Counted from the first letter of the stretch, positions 1-7,184 are shown. The stretch: 8,110 bases of DNA from Promethearchaeia archaeon (GCA_029856445.1 JAHQWY010000166.1:1-8110), one strand, 5' to 3'. A program made the numbers and translations. Notes: a model not told the origin generated them from the sequence alone.

Positions 1-1
1 T

Positions 2-406
2 CCTATAGTAGCTCAGAAGGTAGTTCCCAAATTAGAATTTGAAGCCAAGAAGGTGACAAGTTTTAATGGGATTGAAAGAATTGCTAAACAATATACTGAC
101 GGGGAAATACGTATTGTTGATGAAGAATGCCCTGGGGGATGCCAAACATGCTATGAAGTATGCCCATCTTTCGCAATTTCACTTCCAGAGAAATCAGATA
201 AGGGTTGGGAGACCGTCCCAAATGTAGTTGTAGACGATGAAAAATGTATATTTTGTGGATCATGTGATAATGGTTGCCCTACGGGAGCAGTAAAACTAAA
301 AGTTACTAAAGTAAAAACTTCAGGAGAATTTAGTGAAATGTTTTGGGAACCCCTTTTAGAAAGATTAAAAACATTAAGATGGAGCGAAACAAAGGAGGAA
401 GAATAA
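2..406 (+). CDS. fwdF: Polyferredoxin, FwdF-like subunit of formylmethanofuran dehydrogenase (3' part only)
   Basis: The reading frame is open from the first bases of the window, so this is the C-terminal part of a longer protein. It contains two [4Fe-4S] binding motifs: a variant CX3CX2CX3CP (C-P-G-G-C...C...CP, coded about 128-165) and a canonical CX2CX2CX3CP (C-I-F-C-G-S-C-D-N-G-CP, about 245-280). A short charged tail follows. In the Fwd/Fmd complex, FwdF is a multi-cluster electron wire that feeds ferredoxin-level electrons to the W/Mo site in FwdB. A GTG at 53 could serve as a start, but the purine-rich stretch before it touches the codon with no spacer, and the frame continues upstream in conserved-looking sequence, so I do not use it. 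The stop is 4 nt before fwdD, in the same operon. The alternative is a two-cluster FwdG-like ferredoxin; the upstream sequence is needed to decide. Confidence 0.75.
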   Translation, partial: PIVAQKVVPKLEFEAKKVTSFNGIERIAKQYTDGEIRIVDEECPGGCQTCYEVCPSFAISLPEKSDKGWETVPNVVVDDEKCIFCGSCDNGCPTGAVKLKVTKVKTSGEFSEMFWEPLLERLKTLRWSETKEEE

Positions 407-410
407 AAAA

Positions 411-806
411 ATGGTAGTAAATAACCTAATCTTAATAACTTGTCGTACTATCGATCAAGGAGTAGCCCTCGAAGGTGGAAAAGTTTCCAGAGAGAATGTG
501 CGTGCAGCAGCGATTTGTGCTTTTGACAGAGAGGATTTCAAGAAACTAGACTGCCTTGTCGGAACACCAGTAAAGGTTATCACAGACTATGGAGAGGTTC
601 TTGTATACTCGACAATCTCAGAAGAAGGCCCTCATCCTGGTATTATTTTCATACCTATGGGTCCATGGGCAAATCAAGTTGTTAATCCTGACTCTCAATC
701 TTGTGGAACTCCAACTTATAAAGGGATGAAAGCTACTGTTGAAGTCGTTCCAAATGGGAAGGTATTAAATGCAGTAGAATTGATTAAAACATTAATAGAG
801 GGTTAA
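411..806 (+). CDS. fwdD: Formylmethanofuran dehydrogenase subunit D (molybdopterin dinucleotide-binding)
   Basis: This 131-residue protein matches FwdD, which corresponds to the C-terminal molybdopterin-dinucleotide-binding domain of formate dehydrogenase-type enzymes carried as a separate chain. Visible family signatures are the N-terminal TCRTIDQGV (residues 10-18), a central beta segment ending in GEVLVYS (61-67), the hallmark IPMGPWANQVV (81-91), and CGTPTYKGMKATV (98-110). With FwdB it encloses the bis-pyranopterin W/Mo cofactor that reduces CO2 to formate before transfer to methanofuran. The ATG at 411 is preceded by a strong Shine-Dalgarno AAGGAGG at 392-398. Its stop is 2 nt before the fwdB start. 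Length and motifs are normal for the family. Confidence 0.93.
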   Translation: MVVNNLILITCRTIDQGVALEGGKVSRENVRAAAICAFDREDFKKLDCLVGTPVKVITDYGEVLVYSTISEEGPHPGIIFIPMGPWANQVVNPDSQSCGTPTYKGMKATVEVVPNGKVLNAVELIKTLIEG

Positions 807-808
807 AA

Positions 809-2163
809 ATGGTAGAAAAAATAAATACAACCACAGATGTAGTCTGCCCGTTTAGGTAGAATCTTATCGATTTATCGCGGTTTGCGGGACTCTCTGTGAT
901 GATTTGGAAGTAGATGTTGATACCAAAGAAAATAAAGTAGTAGAAGTTAGAAACGGTTGCCAAATAGGCACAAAAAAATATTTTGCTTCAAATCCAAGTA
1001 ACCATCGGTATGAGAAACCTTTAATTAAGGAAAAGGGGTCATTTAAGGAAGTATCTTGGGATGAAGCTCTGGATAAAGCAGCAGACATTTTAGTAAAAGC
1101 TAAAAGACCACTATTATATGGATTTTCTAGTACGGAGTGTGAAGCCCAAGGGAAGGGAGTGGAATTAGCAGAAGTTTTAGGTGCTATATTGGATAATACA
1201 GCATCTGTCTGTCATGGGCCCTCGTTATTAGCAATTCAAGATGTTGGAGCACCTACCTCAACTTTGGGAGAATATAAAAATCGGGCAGATCTTGTAGTTT
1301 TCTGGGGTTGTAATCCAGTTCATGCTCATCCGAGACATCTTGGTAGATATAGCGAGTTTGTAAGGGGATATTTTAGAAAAGATGGAAGAAATGATAGATA
1401 TATTATAGTAGTTGATCCTAGAAATACTCATACTGCTCAGATAGCGGATTTATTTATTCAAGTAAACCCAAGTGAAGATTATGAGTTATTAAACGCAATA
1501 AGAGCCATTCTTAGAGGTACTGAAGTGGATGGGAAAGAAGTTTCTGGAGTACCAATGAAGAATATTATTGAATTGGTAAATAAATTAAAAACATGCAAAT
1601 TTGGTGTGATATTTTTCGGAATGGGCTTAACACAGTCTCTTGCGCATCATAGAAATATAGATGCTGCTATTTGTTTAGTACGAGAATTGAATGATTATAC
1701 TAAATTTTTATTAACTCCCATGAGAGGGCATTATAATGTTGCTGGCGCAAACCAAGTTTTCGCTTGGCAAACAGGATATTCATATTCAATAGATTTTTCA
1801 AGAGGATATCCCCGATATAATCCAGGAGAATTCTCGTCTGTTGACGTACTAATTAGAAATGAAATTGATGCTTCTTTAATAGTAGCATCTGATCCTGCAA
1901 GCAATTTTCCAGCAGCAGCAGTAAAAAATATGTTTAAACATCCTTTAATATCTATAGAACCTCATCACACTCCGACTTCTGTAAATGCAGATGTAATACT
2001 ACCCCCTGCTATTGCTGGAATTGAATGTGAAGGAACAGCATATCGAATGGATAGTGTACCTCTCAGATTGAGAAAAGTAAAAGATGCTCCTGGTGAGTGT
2101 TTAACTGATAATGAGATATTAGAACGATTAATTGAAGTTGTAAAGAAGAAAAAAGGGGAATAA
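809..2163 (+). CDS. fwdB: Formylmethanofuran dehydrogenase subunit B, interrupted by a 29-nt intron: join(809..853, 883..2163)
   Basis: FwdB is the catalytic W/Mo-bis-MGD subunit that reduces CO2 to formate. The true start is ATG 809, with Shine-Dalgarno GAGGG at 798-802 and the fwdD stop 2 nt upstream. From there the frame gives MVEKINTTTDVVCPF and then hits TAG at 857-859. The rest of the protein lies in another frame. Joining 853 to 883 restores CPFCGTLCDDLEV and gives 441 residues, normal for the family. The [4Fe-4S] ligands are then C13, C16, C20 and probably C41. The likely metal ligand is C125 in SVCHGPS (cysteine TGT at 1210-1212, not selenocysteine), followed by H126. The molybdopterin oxidoreductase fold fills the rest. 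Without splicing, only a 16-residue peptide or an N-truncated protein from TTG 904, lacking three cluster cysteines, could be made. An automated call would probably choose TTG 904. Everything downstream is intact, so decay to a pseudogene is unlikely. Confidence 0.93.
841..891 (+). other. Bulge-helix-bulge splicing motif spanning the fwdB exon-intron junctions
   Basis: The fold read from the sequence is as follows. The outer exon-exon stem pairs 841-847 with 884-891: A841-U891, G842-C890, U843-A889, C844-G888, U845.G886 with G887 bulged, G846-C885, C847-G884. The 3' bulge is UUU 881-883. The central 4-bp helix is C848-G880, C849-G879, G850-C878, U851.G877. The 5' bulge is UUA 852-854. The intron stem-loop spans 855-876. 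This is the canonical hBHBh' arrangement with 3-4-3 geometry. Most paired positions are Watson-Crick, and the central helix has one G.U pair. Confidence 0.87.
854..882 (+). other. Probable archaeal bulge-helix-bulge intron in fwdB pre-mRNA (29 nt)
   Basis: Removing exactly these 29 nt joins TTT (851-853, Phe15) to TGC (883-885, Cys16) and recreates the family motif CPFCGTLCDD. The insert is not a multiple of three and carries an in-frame TAG (857-859). Its ends lie between the second and third nucleotides of two 3-nt bulges, where the archaeal tRNA splicing endonuclease normally cuts. Inside the intron, 855-860 pairs with 871-876 (G855-C876, G856.U875, U857-A874, A858-U873, G859.U872, A860-U871), closing a 10-nt loop at 861-870. 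Such introns are known in archaeal tRNA and rRNA genes and in a few protein genes, notably cbf5. I know of none reported in fwdB. Splicing itself is inferred. Confidence 0.87.
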
Positions 2164-2166
2164 TCA

Positions 2167-3018
2167 ATGACAGAAATAAAATTAGTGTTGAAAAAAGAGC
2201 CTGAATTTCCTCTAGAAGCAGATGTTATTAGCCCAGATCAATTCACTGGAAAAACTTTGGCAGATATCAAGAAATTAATAGTATATTATGGTAATGAAGA
2301 AAAAACTTTGGGGGAATTTTTTGATATATCTGGGAAATCAGGAGAATTAACTGATTTAAAAATAATAATAGAAGGAAATCTTTCTAATGTCAAGCGGATT
2401 GGTGAAAAGATGAGTGCGGGTGAAATTGAGATAAATGGAGACGTAGGTATGCATGTTGGCAATCGAATGACTGGTGGTAAAATGCTGGTTAATGGAAATG
2501 CTGATGATTGGGCAGGAGCAATGTTAAATGGTGGTGAATTAGAGATTACTGGAGATGCAGGTCATTATGTTGGTGCTGCATATAGAGGTTTTTGGAAAGG
2601 AATGCAAAATGGTATAATAAAAGTTCATGGTAAAGTAGGAGATGAAGCTTTAACATGGGTTAATGGTTCAAAGCCAGCAAATAGATTCCCAACATTGATA
2701 TGTGGAAGTGCAGGATCTTTCTTAGGAATTCATGGTCATGGAGGCACCATTATAGTTGAAGGTAATTGCAATCGATGTGTTGGAGCAGATCAAGTGAGGG
2801 GTACAATTGTAGTGAAAGGTAAAGTGTCAAGAATACTCCCCTCCTATAAAAAACTCGGTGAAGTAAAAGAAATTGAGTTAATGAATGGAGAAAAAATTAA
2901 TGGTAAATTTGTGGAATATAGCGGAGATCATTCTGTAGAAAAAAACCACTCGAAAATTGATAAAAAAACCGGAATAATATCAAATAGTTCCAATGGCAGG
3001 TTATTTATCGCTGCTTAA
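2167..3018 (+). CDS. fwdC: Formylmethanofuran dehydrogenase subunit C
   Basis: This 283-residue protein matches FwdC, whose core resembles the C-terminal beta-helix of glutamate synthase. It shows a run of glycine-rich beta-helix repeats at about residues 84-220, for example GDVGMHVGNRMTGG (91-104), GNADDWAGAMLNGG (110-123), GDAGHYVGAAYRG (129-141), GSAGSFLGIHGHGG (180-193) and GNCNRCVGADQVRG (199-212). FwdC is a structural subunit of the complex that helps hold FwdA to FwdBD. The start ATG is 3 nt after the fwdB stop, with a GGGG Shine-Dalgarno-like stretch at 2155-2158. It is the last gene of this operon in the window; the next gene begins 142 bp later after T-rich sequence. The tail beyond residue 225 is lysine-rich and less recognisable. 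Confidence 0.92.
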   Translation: MTEIKLVLKKEPEFPLEADVISPDQFTGKTLADIKKLIVYYGNEEKTLGEFFDISGKSGELTDLKIIIEGNLSNVKRIGEKMSAGEIEINGDVGMHVGNRMTGGKMLVNGNADDWAGAMLNGGELEITGDAGHYVGAAYRGFWKGMQNGIIKVHGKVGDEALTWVNGSKPANRFPTLICGSAGSFLGIHGHGGTIIVEGNCNRCVGADQVRGTIVVKGKVSRILPSYKKLGEVKEIELMNGEKINGKFVEYSGDHSVEKNHSKIDKKTGIISNSSNGRLFIAA

Positions 3019-3040
3019 TAATTTTTGAATTTCTGTTCTT

Positions 3041-3048
3041 TTTATATA
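3041..3048 (+). promoter_or_regulatory. Candidate archaeal TATA box for the solute-binding protein gene
   Basis: TTTATATA matches the archaeal TATA consensus and sits in the 142-bp gap after fwdC. It would place transcription start near 3070 and leave a leader of roughly 90 nt before ATG 3161. The area is very AT-rich, so chance matches are likely. Confidence 0.35.
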
Positions 3049-3160
3049 ATTTCTATTTGTTATATGAGAAACTATTTTATTTTTGGTTAAAATTAAATAG
3101 AATGATATACATCTATTAATGTTTAAATCCTCCATTCATAAAATGACGAGAATTAAATAG

Positions 3161-5500
3161 ATGATATCAAAAGAAAATCGAGTTTTGATCATTACTATCT
3201 TGATTTTAATATCAATACTTGTACCTCTCTTTTTGTCATATTTAATAGCTTACGAAAATGACAAGTACCAAGACAGAGAGATGGATTTTAGAGTGGGAAC
3301 ATATGGCAATATTGAATATTGGGATCCTGTGTTAATTGATGATTATAATGTTTTAAGTAAATATTATTCTATTAATTGCCTTGAGTCTTTATTTTATATA
3401 CCTGAGGATTCAATTGATCCAGAACCTAGTCTCGCTTTATCTTGGGAATTTGAATATTGGTTAGAAGAAAATAATTCAAAGGGTTTTATAAATCGAGGTG
3501 GGGTGAAAGCTCTCAATATTACCCTTCGAGAAGATGTTGAATTTCATGATGGTTCTAATTGGAATGCTACAGTTGCAAAATGGAATATTGATCGATTGTA
3601 TCTAATTACGGGTAATTTAACCGGTAATGCCAGTAATTTTGATAACAGATTTATGAGAAATTTTTGGGTTGACGTTGACTCTGTCAAGCCCTTTTTTACT
3701 GCTAACTGGAATCTATCTGAATACGACTCTGATGGAGTCACCTTCACTACAGACCAATACTCAGGGTATTTTATCGATACAAATGTCACCCTTTATAATC
3801 CTAATCCCTATGGGGGATGGGATCCTGTGTTAGATGGTCCAATCCATTATGCTCCATATGATATGTATCCGATTGTAAGGCAAGTAAAAATTATTGAAAA
3901 TTCTCAGTCTGGTGGAAAAATAAGAGTAGAATTTAATGATTGGAATTCGTTTGAAATCAAGAATCTAAACTTTCCGATGATCTCGATGAATACTTACAAA
4001 GATTATTTTGATAGAGGTATTTATGGGTTTGAAAATGATATAAAAGATCCCAAAAATCCAACTGCTGTAGATCATATGATTGGGACAGGACCGTACATAT
4101 TTCAACAACACGATAAAATAAATGAACGGGGCTATATGCTAAAAAATAAGAATTATTGGAATAAATCTGCACTTGAAAATGGTAATTGGTTTGATATCGA
4201 AAGAATAGAGGTTGTTACTTTCCCCGAAGGTGAAGTAGAGAAATATGCTATGACTTTTGCATTGTTAGATCACGAAATTGATTATGTTATTGTCGATACT
4301 CAATACGATCCTCTAGATTTTGATACTATAAAAGCGAACCCTAATATTAATTATATTGAATATGGTGTCTCCGATTATATAACACAAATTACATTAAATT
4401 GCATTAATGAAACGTGGTGGAGTTGGGGTTCACCATATAATTATAGAGATAATATTAGTTCTTTGTTTAGTGATCAGGGAAACCCAAGTGGTATCCCACG
4501 ATCGCTTAGGAAAGCAATTTCCTATGCTTTTGACTATGATTTATATATTAGCACTCTTATGAAAGAACCGTACCGTCAATCTCTTAAACGAGCTGGGGGG
4601 ATGTTAGGAGAGGACAATATATATTATAATTCTAGTATCTCATTAGCGGATTATAATCTCACAAAAGCACGGAAAATTTTACTTACAACTGATGAGGATC
4701 CAAACACATATACATATACTCAAGATCTTTATAATTTTAGTAATTTATGTTTAACTAGAAATTTAACAGCTAGTAGTACCGATATTGAGTGGCAAAATAT
4801 TACTGACACAAATCCCATTTATGTGCTTGATTTTTATTGGGATAATAAACATGAAGTTTTAAAATCGATATTCCAAGCATCTCTTAGAAATATAGGAATT
4901 GCATTAAACGTAATTGGAAATATAAGCGGAATCCCAAGCGAAACTTCCCCCTGGTATTCGACATTTGATGGAAATCATTCGATTTGGTCCGCTCAATCCT
5001 GGTCCTGGGATAAACCCATGCCCTCTACTCTTTCAGAGTCGACTATTACTCTATATTATAATGATCTCAACTCTGGTTCATGGCGTTATGATCCTTGGGC
5101 ACCCTCAACGGATACAAATTTTAAATGGTGGCCTGGATGGAATTTTGCCTTCTGTTACGATGAGGAGGTTGATAATTGGATAACTCGTTTATGGTTTTCT
5201 AATAGAAGCGGAAAATCAAAATGGTTCGATAAAATTGTAAATAAAGTACAAAATGAGTTATATCCGATGATCTTTGTTTCTCAAGGAATGAAAGCTTTAG
5301 CTCTATGGCGTAAATGGGAATTCAATTTTAATAAGGGAATAATGTTTTTTGCGAATTTGCATTATGAGATAATAACTTGTTTATGTTGTAAAACCACTCG
5401 ATATAATCCTGGTATATTTCTCCTTCTTAGTGTAGCAACTGTAATCTCCATTTTTCCAATTAAAATAATAATAAGTAAAATCGCAAATAATTTCAAATAA
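3161..5500 (+). CDS. Family 5 extracellular solute-binding protein (peptide/oligosaccharide ABC type) with N- and C-terminal hydrophobic segments
   Basis: This 779-residue protein has the layout of a DppA/OppA-type binding protein. An N-terminal hydrophobic segment (about residues 8-30) is probably a signal anchor or signal peptide; no lipobox cysteine follows it. Family-like stretches include RVGTYGNIEYWDPV near residue 44, LREDVEFHDG and WNATVAKWNIDRL, MIGTGPYIFQQH in the middle, and RSLRKAISYAFDYDLYI in the second lobe. The C-terminus has a second hydrophobic segment (about 752-772) and a basic end, as in membrane-anchored archaeal surface binding proteins. I count about 18 N-X-S/T sequons, fitting a glycosylated surface protein. 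Its role would be capture of peptides or similar ligands outside the cell for uptake. No permease or ATPase gene lies beside it, so the partner transporter is unknown. ATG 3161 has no clear Shine-Dalgarno. The ligand cannot be told from sequence. Confidence 0.82.
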   Translation: MISKENRVLIITILILISILVPLFLSYLIAYENDKYQDREMDFRVGTYGNIEYWDPVLIDDYNVLSKYYSINCLESLFYIPEDSIDPEPSLALSWEFEYWLEENNSKGFINRGGVKALNITLREDVEFHDGSNWNATVAKWNIDRLYLITGNLTGNASNFDNRFMRNFWVDVDSVKPFFTANWNLSEYDSDGVTFTTDQYSGYFIDTNVTLYNPNPYGGWDPVLDGPIHYAPYDMYPIVRQVKIIENSQSGGKIRVEFNDWNSFEIKNLNFPMISMNTYKDYFDRGIYGFENDIKDPKNPTAVDHMIGTGPYIFQQHDKINERGYMLKNKNYWNKSALENGNWFDIERIEVVTFPEGEVEKYAMTFALLDHEIDYVIVDTQYDPLDFDTIKANPNINYIEYGVSDYITQITLNCINETWWSWGSPYNYRDNISSLFSDQGNPSGIPRSLRKAISYAFDYDLYISTLMKEPYRQSLKRAGGMLGEDNIYYNSSISLADYNLTKARKILLTTDEDPNTYTYTQDLYNFSNLCLTRNLTASSTDIEWQNITDTNPIYVLDFYWDNKHEVLKSIFQASLRNIGIALNVIGNISGIPSETSPWYSTFDGNHSIWSAQSWSWDKPMPSTLSESTITLYYNDLNSGSWRYDPWAPSTDTNFKWWPGWNFAFCYDEEVDNWITRLWFSNRSGKSKWFDKIVNKVQNELYPMIFVSQGMKALALWRKWEFNFNKGIMFFANLHYEIITCLCCKTTRYNPGIFLLLSVATVISIFPIKIIISKIANNFK

Positions 5501-5628
5501 AGGGATAATTTCTTTTAGAATTGGTTTTATTTAAGTTTTTATTTAATTAACCTCTTGATAATCTTAATTATATCTCTCCTTATGATTATAAGATATAAGA
5601 TTAAAAACAATCACGAGTATTCAAAAAT

Positions 5629-6189
5629 ATGAGAAATAAAACTGGATTAACTCTATTGATCATTGGTGGAATATTGATGATCATAAGTTTTGCAGTTGGC
5701 AGTATTGGGGTATACGAATTTTTATACGATTTGATTTCTGGCGAAGTACATCCAGATTTTATACCATTATTAAGAGCCATCTTATTTGTGATTAAAGTTA
5801 TCGCAGACTGGGGTGGCGGCGCCATAATTTTTGGAGCAATCCTAGTAATTTTTAAGCAAATTAGATTAGGAAAATGGATAATTGGAGTTGGTTTAACCTT
5901 CGGTTCTCTAGCTCTAATCGTATGGTTAGTTTCAGGAATAGTCGATGCTACAGATATAATTACTGATCCACAAGTAATAGCCTATTTAGATAGACTAAAA
6001 GGTTTTTTTACGTATGGTACTAGTTTACAATTTATTGGGGTTACAATTGCCTTAATTGGGCGATATTTTATTAGAAGACCTAAAAAAGTGAAAGATGAAG
6101 TTGAATTGGAAGAAGGAGATGAAGAAAGTGCGATTGTGGCAGAAGAGGAATCTACTAATAATTCAATATCATCTGAAACTTCAATTTAA
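5629..6189 (+). CDS. Four-helix membrane protein of unknown function, with acidic C-terminal tail
   Basis: This 186-residue protein has four predicted membrane segments: about residues 6-29 (containing GGILMIIS), 46-76, 82-104 (after RLGKWIIG) and 132-149. A charged tail of about 37 residues follows, beginning with basic RRPKK and then rich in Glu and Ser (about 157-186). I do not recognise a named family. It is clearly paralogous to the protein at 7249-7680: GGILMIIS (13-20), RLGK (79-82) and SGI (102-104) fall at identical residue numbers in both, so the first three helices align without gaps. The tail is missing in the other copy. It starts at ATG 5629. There is no good Shine-Dalgarno, and it stands as a separate unit between AT-rich gaps. 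The reading frame is well supported by the paralogue; function cannot be assigned. Confidence 0.8.
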   Translation: MRNKTGLTLLIIGGILMIISFAVGSIGVYEFLYDLISGEVHPDFIPLLRAILFVIKVIADWGGGAIIFGAILVIFKQIRLGKWIIGVGLTFGSLALIVWLVSGIVDATDIITDPQVIAYLDRLKGFFTYGTSLQFIGVTIALIGRYFIRRPKKVKDEVELEEGDEESAIVAEEESTNNSISSETSI

Positions 6190-6313
6190 TTGCAGAACCA
6201 GGTGTTGTACAGATTTATAGCTAATAAACGTCTTTTTTAAAATCTATGAATCAATTACTAATTTAGACTAAGATTAATAATGAAATTTTCAGACTAAACT
6301 TTAGGTTGTATTT

Positions 6314-7129
6314 TTGTTCAAGCGAAAGGTAAATATAATAAAATTTAACAAACAAAAGAAAGAAAATCTACAAGATATCGTTGTTATCGAAAATCCTATT
6401 GATATCTTTATTAATTCAGAACCTTTAGTGAATATAATCTGCTTACCTAAAGATCTTAAAGAATTGGCATTTGGATTTTTATATTCTGTAGGCATAATAA
6501 ATGCCGCGGACGAAATTAAAGAAATAAAGATATCAGAATCAGAAAACAAGATTTTTGTTGAATTACAAGATACAGTAGAGTTTAATACTGAAGATATTGA
6601 TATAAATCCAGTAAGTAGAGTTGTTGATACGACTTGTGGTATATCATCACCTTGGAGAAAACTAATTAGAAGTAGATTAGATGAAGCAAAAATAAAAGAG
6701 AAACTGTGGTCGGAAGACACAATCAGAATAAAATCTAGCATCATTTTCTCTGCCATCAAGACAATGCAATTGAACACACCATTATATCGAGAAACTGGTG
6801 GATGTCATGGTGCAGCTATTTTTGATTTTCAAGGAAATTTGTTGGCTTTAAAAGAAGACATTGGTAGACATAATGCTATAGATAAAGTAATTGGTGAAAT
6901 GCTTCTAAAAAAGCACACATTTGAAAATGTATTCCTAACATCAACAGGTAGATTAACAAGTGATTCAGTACTGAAGGCAATAAGAGCAAAAATTCCAATT
7001 GTCGCTTCATTTTCAGCAGCAATAGAATCTGGTATCAAATTGGCTTTTGCTTATGGAATTACATTAATAGGTTTTGCACGTGGTTCTAGAATGAATATCT
7101 ATACTCACCCAGAAAGGATAGAAAACTGA
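6314..7129 (+). CDS. fdhD: FdhD sulfurtransferase for Mo/W-bis-MGD enzymes (formate dehydrogenase accessory protein)
   Basis: This 271-residue protein matches FdhD, which in E. coli passes sulfur from a cysteine desulfurase to the bis-MGD cofactor and so activates formate dehydrogenase. FwdB belongs to the same enzyme class, so a maturation role for Fwd, or for a formate dehydrogenase elsewhere, is a reasonable inference. Visible motifs are ELAFGFLYSVGII (50-62), TTCGIS (106-111), TGGCHGAAIFD (161-171), EDIGRHNAIDKVIG (181-194), TSTGRLTSDSVLKA (209-222) and IGFARGSRMNIYTHPERI (252-269). The usual CXXC loop is here CGIS (C108, S111), so the second cysteine is replaced by serine. The start is probably TTG 6314: an in-frame TAG lies at 6302-6304, no ATG precedes the conserved region, and AGG at 6303-6305 could serve as a weak ribosome site. 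A U-rich tract follows the stop. Confidence 0.9.
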   Translation: MFKRKVNIIKFNKQKKENLQDIVVIENPIDIFINSEPLVNIICLPKDLKELAFGFLYSVGIINAADEIKEIKISESENKIFVELQDTVEFNTEDIDINPVSRVVDTTCGISSPWRKLIRSRLDEAKIKEKLWSEDTIRIKSSIIFSAIKTMQLNTPLYRETGGCHGAAIFDFQGNLLALKEDIGRHNAIDKVIGEMLLKKHTFENVFLTSTGRLTSDSVLKAIRAKIPIVASFSAAIESGIKLAFAYGITLIGFARGSRMNIYTHPERIEN

Positions 7130-7141
7130 TTTTTTTCTTTT
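7130..7141 (+). terminator. U-rich terminator after fdhD
   Basis: Seven T (7130-7136), one C and four more T follow directly after the fdhD stop codon. Archaeal RNA polymerase terminates at U-rich tracts without needing a hairpin, and a promoter for the next gene lies about 50 bp downstream. Confidence 0.5.
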
Positions 7142-7184
7142 GGATACTCAAGGTAACAAAATTCTTTCAAATTATTAAATTATA

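Noticed and set aside
53..406. Taking GTG 53 as the start of a small two-cluster ferredoxin
   Set aside because: The frame is open back to the window edge, and the purine-rich stretch abuts the GTG without a spacer, so it is better read as the end of a longer polyferredoxin.
809..903. fwdB as a pseudogene, a programmed frameshift or a stop-codon readthrough
   Set aside because: A simple slip or readthrough cannot rebuild the motif, since 29 nt must be absent. The downstream frame is intact over 420 codons, and the precise bulge-helix-bulge fold explains the gap better. Sequencing error would not be expected to create that fold.
864..1088. Antisense open frame opposite the start of fwdB
   Set aside because: It has no recognisable protein features and overlaps conserved fwdB coding sequence, so it is a shadow frame.
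1210..1215. Selenocysteine at the FwdB active site
   Set aside because: The codon in SVCHGPS is TGT (cysteine), not TGA.
904..2163. FwdB starting at TTG 904
   Set aside because: This start drops the conserved CPFCGTLCDD cluster motif, whose two halves are both present upstream, and a better ATG with ribosome site exists at 809.
6270..6330. A second bulge-helix-bulge intron that would supply fdhD with an ATG start (for example ATG 6280)
   Set aside because: I found only small hairpins (such as CTAA-ACT-TTAG at 6294-6304) and no 3-4-3 bulge-helix-bulge. A TTG start at 6314 gives a normal FdhD N-terminus.
6301..6777. Antisense open frame of 158 codons opposite fdhD
   Set aside because: It lies wholly opposite well-conserved fdhD sequence and shows no coherent domain or start signal.
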